This document shows, piece after piece, positions 61,829-64,000 of a stretch of 64,000 nt of DNA. How positions within the stretch are numbered: position 1 is the stretch's first letter; every line of letters begins with the position of its first letter. A program made the translations under genes and the position numbers. The DNA is from CAYYKK01 sp046351395 (GTDB taxonomy: Bacteria > Myxococcota_A > Polyangia > Polyangiales > Polyangiaceae): NCBI GenBank assembly GCA_046351395.1, contig JAXLYP010000003.1, positions 124,001 through 188,000 of the forward strand, given 5' to 3'. The notes under the pieces were generated by a model. It saw only the letters and a list, made by a program, of their open reading frames with translations. It made no database searches and was not told where the DNA came from.

Positions 61829-62569
61829 TCACAGGGGCTCCGGCACCGCCGACGCGCGCACCCTGAGCTCGGAGCCACGAGCGAGCCGCCGCCAGAGCAC
61901 GACGTGCCCAAACACGGCCGAGGACACCAGGCCCGCGGGGAGCCAGACGAAGGGGAACCTCGTCACCCACGTGTTCAGGCGCTCGGGCTCGCTCCCGAAC
62001 GCGTGGAATGACGGCAGGGAAGCGATCGCGATCGCCCCGATGGCGGCGAGCAGGGCGGTCCCGAGCGCCGCCCAGGCGACGACGAGCCAACGCGGCGCGC
62101 GGCCCGTGGACACGAGGGCGGCAACGAGGATCGCGGTCGCACCGCTCACGACGTCGAAGTTCACGCCCGTGAACGTCATCTGCGGGGGCATCGTTCCTTC
62201 GCGCGCGGCTTGGTGCATCACGAGCTCGAGCGGCAAGCGAAACGCGTGGATGCCGACGAGCGCGGCGAGGGGTGCCCGCGTCGAGAGCTCACGCCCGACG
62301 CGCGACAGCGCGAGCGCCACCGCGAGACCGAACGTCGGCAGCATGAAGAGCAGCGGGCGGGGCGGGATCGTTTCGGTCGCAGCGAAGAAGCCGGTGGCCG
62401 CAGCGGCGCCGCTCACGACGAGCCAGGCCCCCATCACCGACAGGAACGCGAGCGCGTAGGCGCGCCTCCTCTCGGGACGGGCGTAGCGGTGGATCAACGC
62501 CGCGAAGCCGAACACGACCGCGAGCGCGAGCAGAGGGATTCCGTAGGTGACGAGCGGGGAAGCGAGCAT
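61829..62569 (-). CDS. Integral membrane protein with about seven helices
   Basis: 246 residues with hydrophobic stretches near 8-28 (GIPLLALAVVFGFAALIHRY), 38-60, 70-88, 98-115, 140-158, 165-185 and 205-225. It has no recognised motif; the segment HRYARPERRRAYALAFLSVM is a positive loop. It could be a small sensor or transporter part. Ends 78 bases before the exported beta protein start. Confidence 0.75.
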   Translation of the reverse strand: MLASPLVTYGIPLLALAVVFGFAALIHRYARPERRRAYALAFLSVMGAWLVVSGAAAATGFFAATETIPPRPLLFMLPTFGLAVALALSRVGRELSTRAPLAALVGIHAFRLPLELVMHQAAREGTMPPQMTFTGVNFDVVSGATAILVAALVSTGRAPRWLVVAWAALGTALLAAIGAIAIASLPSFHAFGSEPERLNTWVTRFPFVWLPAGLVSSAVFGHVVLWRRLARGSELRVRASAVPEPL

Positions 62570-62733
62570 GCCGAGCGGTTCTGCACCCGTCGTGCCTCAC
62601 GCCGAAGCCCATCGAACCGCGTGAACCCGCGCCTCGAGCTGCCGGAAAACCGACAGCTGCCGGCGGACCGACACGCTCTCGGGCGCGCGGGCGGCCGTCC
62701 ACCGCGAGTACAGTACGTGCTCCTCGCGCATCC

Positions 62734-64000
62734 ATGTCCTCGAGTTACGAGCTCCTCCGTTCGCGCGAGCGCCTCCTCGTCGGTCGGCGCTTCCTCGTGC
62801 TCCGTCCGGCGATCGCCCTCGTCGGGGCGGGGGCGAACGCGATCCTCGGGGGCGCGTCGAGCGCGCCCGTCCATCAGAAGCGCGCGCTCGCGATCGCGCT
62901 CGGGTCGACGGTCGTCGCGTTCTTCGCGGAGGCGTGGGCGCTCCGTCGGCGCGCGCTCGACGAGACGTGGCTCTTCACGTCGCTCGCCCTCACGCTCGTC
63001 GCGCTCGCCGTGGGGTCGTGCCTCGCGGGCGGCCTCGCGAGCCCGCTCCTCCCGCTGCTCTTCGCGCCGATCGTCGTGGGGTTCGCGGCGTTCGGGCGCT
63101 CGCGCGCGAGCGCCGCGCTGATGACGACGGGCGCGCTCTCGCTCCTCCTGTTGGCGGCGCTCGGCCCGCTCGCGGCGTTCCCTCCCCTGCCTGCCCCGTG
63201 GGTGTCACGGATGACGCTCGCGAGCGCGCTCACGTCGCTCGCGCTCCTGGGCGTCGGGGTCATCGGGCTCGTGGACGCGCACGCGCGCGTCTCCGCGCAG
63301 CTCGAGGGGATGCGCGCGGACGTCCTCGAGGAGGCGGAACGGCGCGCGCGGAGCGTCGATCGCCTGGGCGCGCAGGTGGCCCACGAGGTCAAGAACCCGC
63401 TCGCCGCGGCGCGCAGCCTGGTGCAGCTCGTCGCGAGGAAGGCCGAGGCGCGCGATCGCGATCGACTCGACGTCGTGCTCGCGGAGATCGATCGCGCGCT
63501 CGACACGTTGCAGGGGTACCTCGGCCTCGCGAAGCCCATGACGGATCTGACGATGGCGGACGCGGATCTGCGCGACATCTTGGAGGAGACCGCGGCGGTG
63601 CTCGAGGCGCGCGCCGCGCAGCGCCGCGTGCGCGTCCGGGTCGAGGGGCCGTCGCTCCGCGCCGCGGTGGATCGGAGTCGACTGCGGGACGCCGTGTTGA
63701 ACCTCGCGCTCAACGCGATCCGCGCGATGCCCGACGGGGGAGAGCTCGGCCTGGAGGTCGCGCCCGGTCCCACGCTCTCGGTCGTGGACGACGGGGAAGG
63801 CATGAGCGAAGCGATGCTCGCGCGCGCGGGCGAGCCGTTCGCGTCGGAGAGCGAGGGCGGGACGGGGCTCGGGATCGCCATCGCGCGCGGCGTCGTGGCG
63901 CAGCACGGCGGAGCGCTCCGGTTCGAGAGCGCGAAGGGCCAGGGGACGCGCGCGATCATCGAGCTTCGAGCGGGCGGCGCGGACCGAGAAGGGAGCGGGC
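62734..64000 (+). CDS. Sensor histidine kinase with membrane region, cut by window end
   Basis: The frame starts at the ATG 62734 and is open to the last base, so it is not closed in this window. MSSSYELLRSRERLLVGRRF leads to about six hydrophobic segments (for example RPAIALVGAGANAILGG, PLLFAPIVVGFAAFG, SALTSLALLGVGVIGLV), then HisKA with His217 in GAQVAHEVKNPLAAARSLVQ and HATPase motifs LNLALNAIRAMPDG, VVDDGEGM and GGTGLGIAIARGVV. It should phosphorylate a response regulator, possibly encoded just outside. Confidence 0.9.
   Translation, partial: MSSSYELLRSRERLLVGRRFLVLRPAIALVGAGANAILGGASSAPVHQKRALAIALGSTVVAFFAEAWALRRRALDETWLFTSLALTLVALAVGSCLAGGLASPLLPLLFAPIVVGFAAFGRSRASAALMTTGALSLLLLAALGPLAAFPPLPAPWVSRMTLASALTSLALLGVGVIGLVDAHARVSAQLEGMRADVLEEAERRARSVDRLGAQVAHEVKNPLAAARSLVQLVARKAEARDRDRLDVVLAEIDRALDTLQGYLGLAKPMTDLTMADADLRDILEETAAVLEARAAQRRVRVRVEGPSLRAAVDRSRLRDAVLNLALNAIRAMPDGGELGLEVAPGPTLSVVDDGEGMSEAMLARAGEPFASESEGGTGLGIAIARGVVAQHGGALRFESAKGQGTRAIIELRAGGADREGSG

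Noticed and set aside
62874..63959. 361-residue leftward Ser/Arg-rich frame near the end
   Set aside because: It is antisense to the open histidine kinase frame, which has all catalytic motifs.

Overview
The window is about 70% GC or more, densely coded on both strands, and looks like a chromosome piece from a myxobacterium of the Polyangiales type (phylum Myxococcota). The basis is the gene content, not a database match. About eighteen proteins carry lipoprotein signals, many followed by Ser/Gly/Thr-rich spacers. There are two Pkn-type Ser/Thr kinases with a single membrane segment, one with the variant catalytic loop HRDVSPQN. There are several histidine kinases, an AgmX/PglI-type C-terminal domain, and large proteins without an obvious family. 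No rRNA, tRNA or CRISPR array was found.

Layout. 0-20 kb: regulators (LysR, hybrid histidine kinase, Ser/Thr kinase, TetR with its SDR enzyme, and a response regulator/histidine kinase pair) mixed with small enzymes (arylamine N-acetyltransferase, GFA-type protein, DHCW cupin) and secreted lipoproteins. 20-28 kb: an accessory stretch with mobile DNA. It starts with a CoA-transferase gene, then three tandem copies of a 176-bp MITE-like element that end the reading frame of a Hint-domain lipoprotein. A MarR/FAD-monooxygenase divergent pair shares a 30-bp double-palindrome intergenic region. An IS66-type element (25617-27145) splits a multicopper oxidase gene. 28-35 kb: a two-gene unit made of a 1639-residue protein (helical-repeat region, HExxH metallopeptidase-like core, VWA domain) and a MoxR-type AAA+ ATPase. 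35-37 kb: a regulator gene broken in many frames. 37-44 kb: a trio of small lipoproteins, then a leftward Ser/Thr kinase-purL-hflX cluster with gaps of 5 and 1 bases. 44-64 kb: a LolA-like protein, an RluA-RlmI fusion, beta-propeller-like lipoproteins, a quinone oxidoreductase, a GH31 glycosidase, a 5'-nucleotidase-like phosphoesterase, a lipoprotein/ferritin-like pair, a tandem pair of paralogous exported proteins, membrane proteins and the start of a histidine kinase cut by the window end.

Working relations that the layout supports: MarR with the monooxygenase, TetR with the SDR (the operator-like palindrome overlaps the promoter), the response regulator with its histidine kinase, the AAA+ ATPase with the VWA/peptidase giant, and purL with hflX. 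Several genes carry single-base or multiple frameshifts (about 2.2, 23.0 and 35-37 kb). Some could be true decay and some assembly error; the sequence alone cannot separate these. The best candidates for something not well described are the HEAT-peptidase-VWA/MoxR unit and the tandem MITE array.
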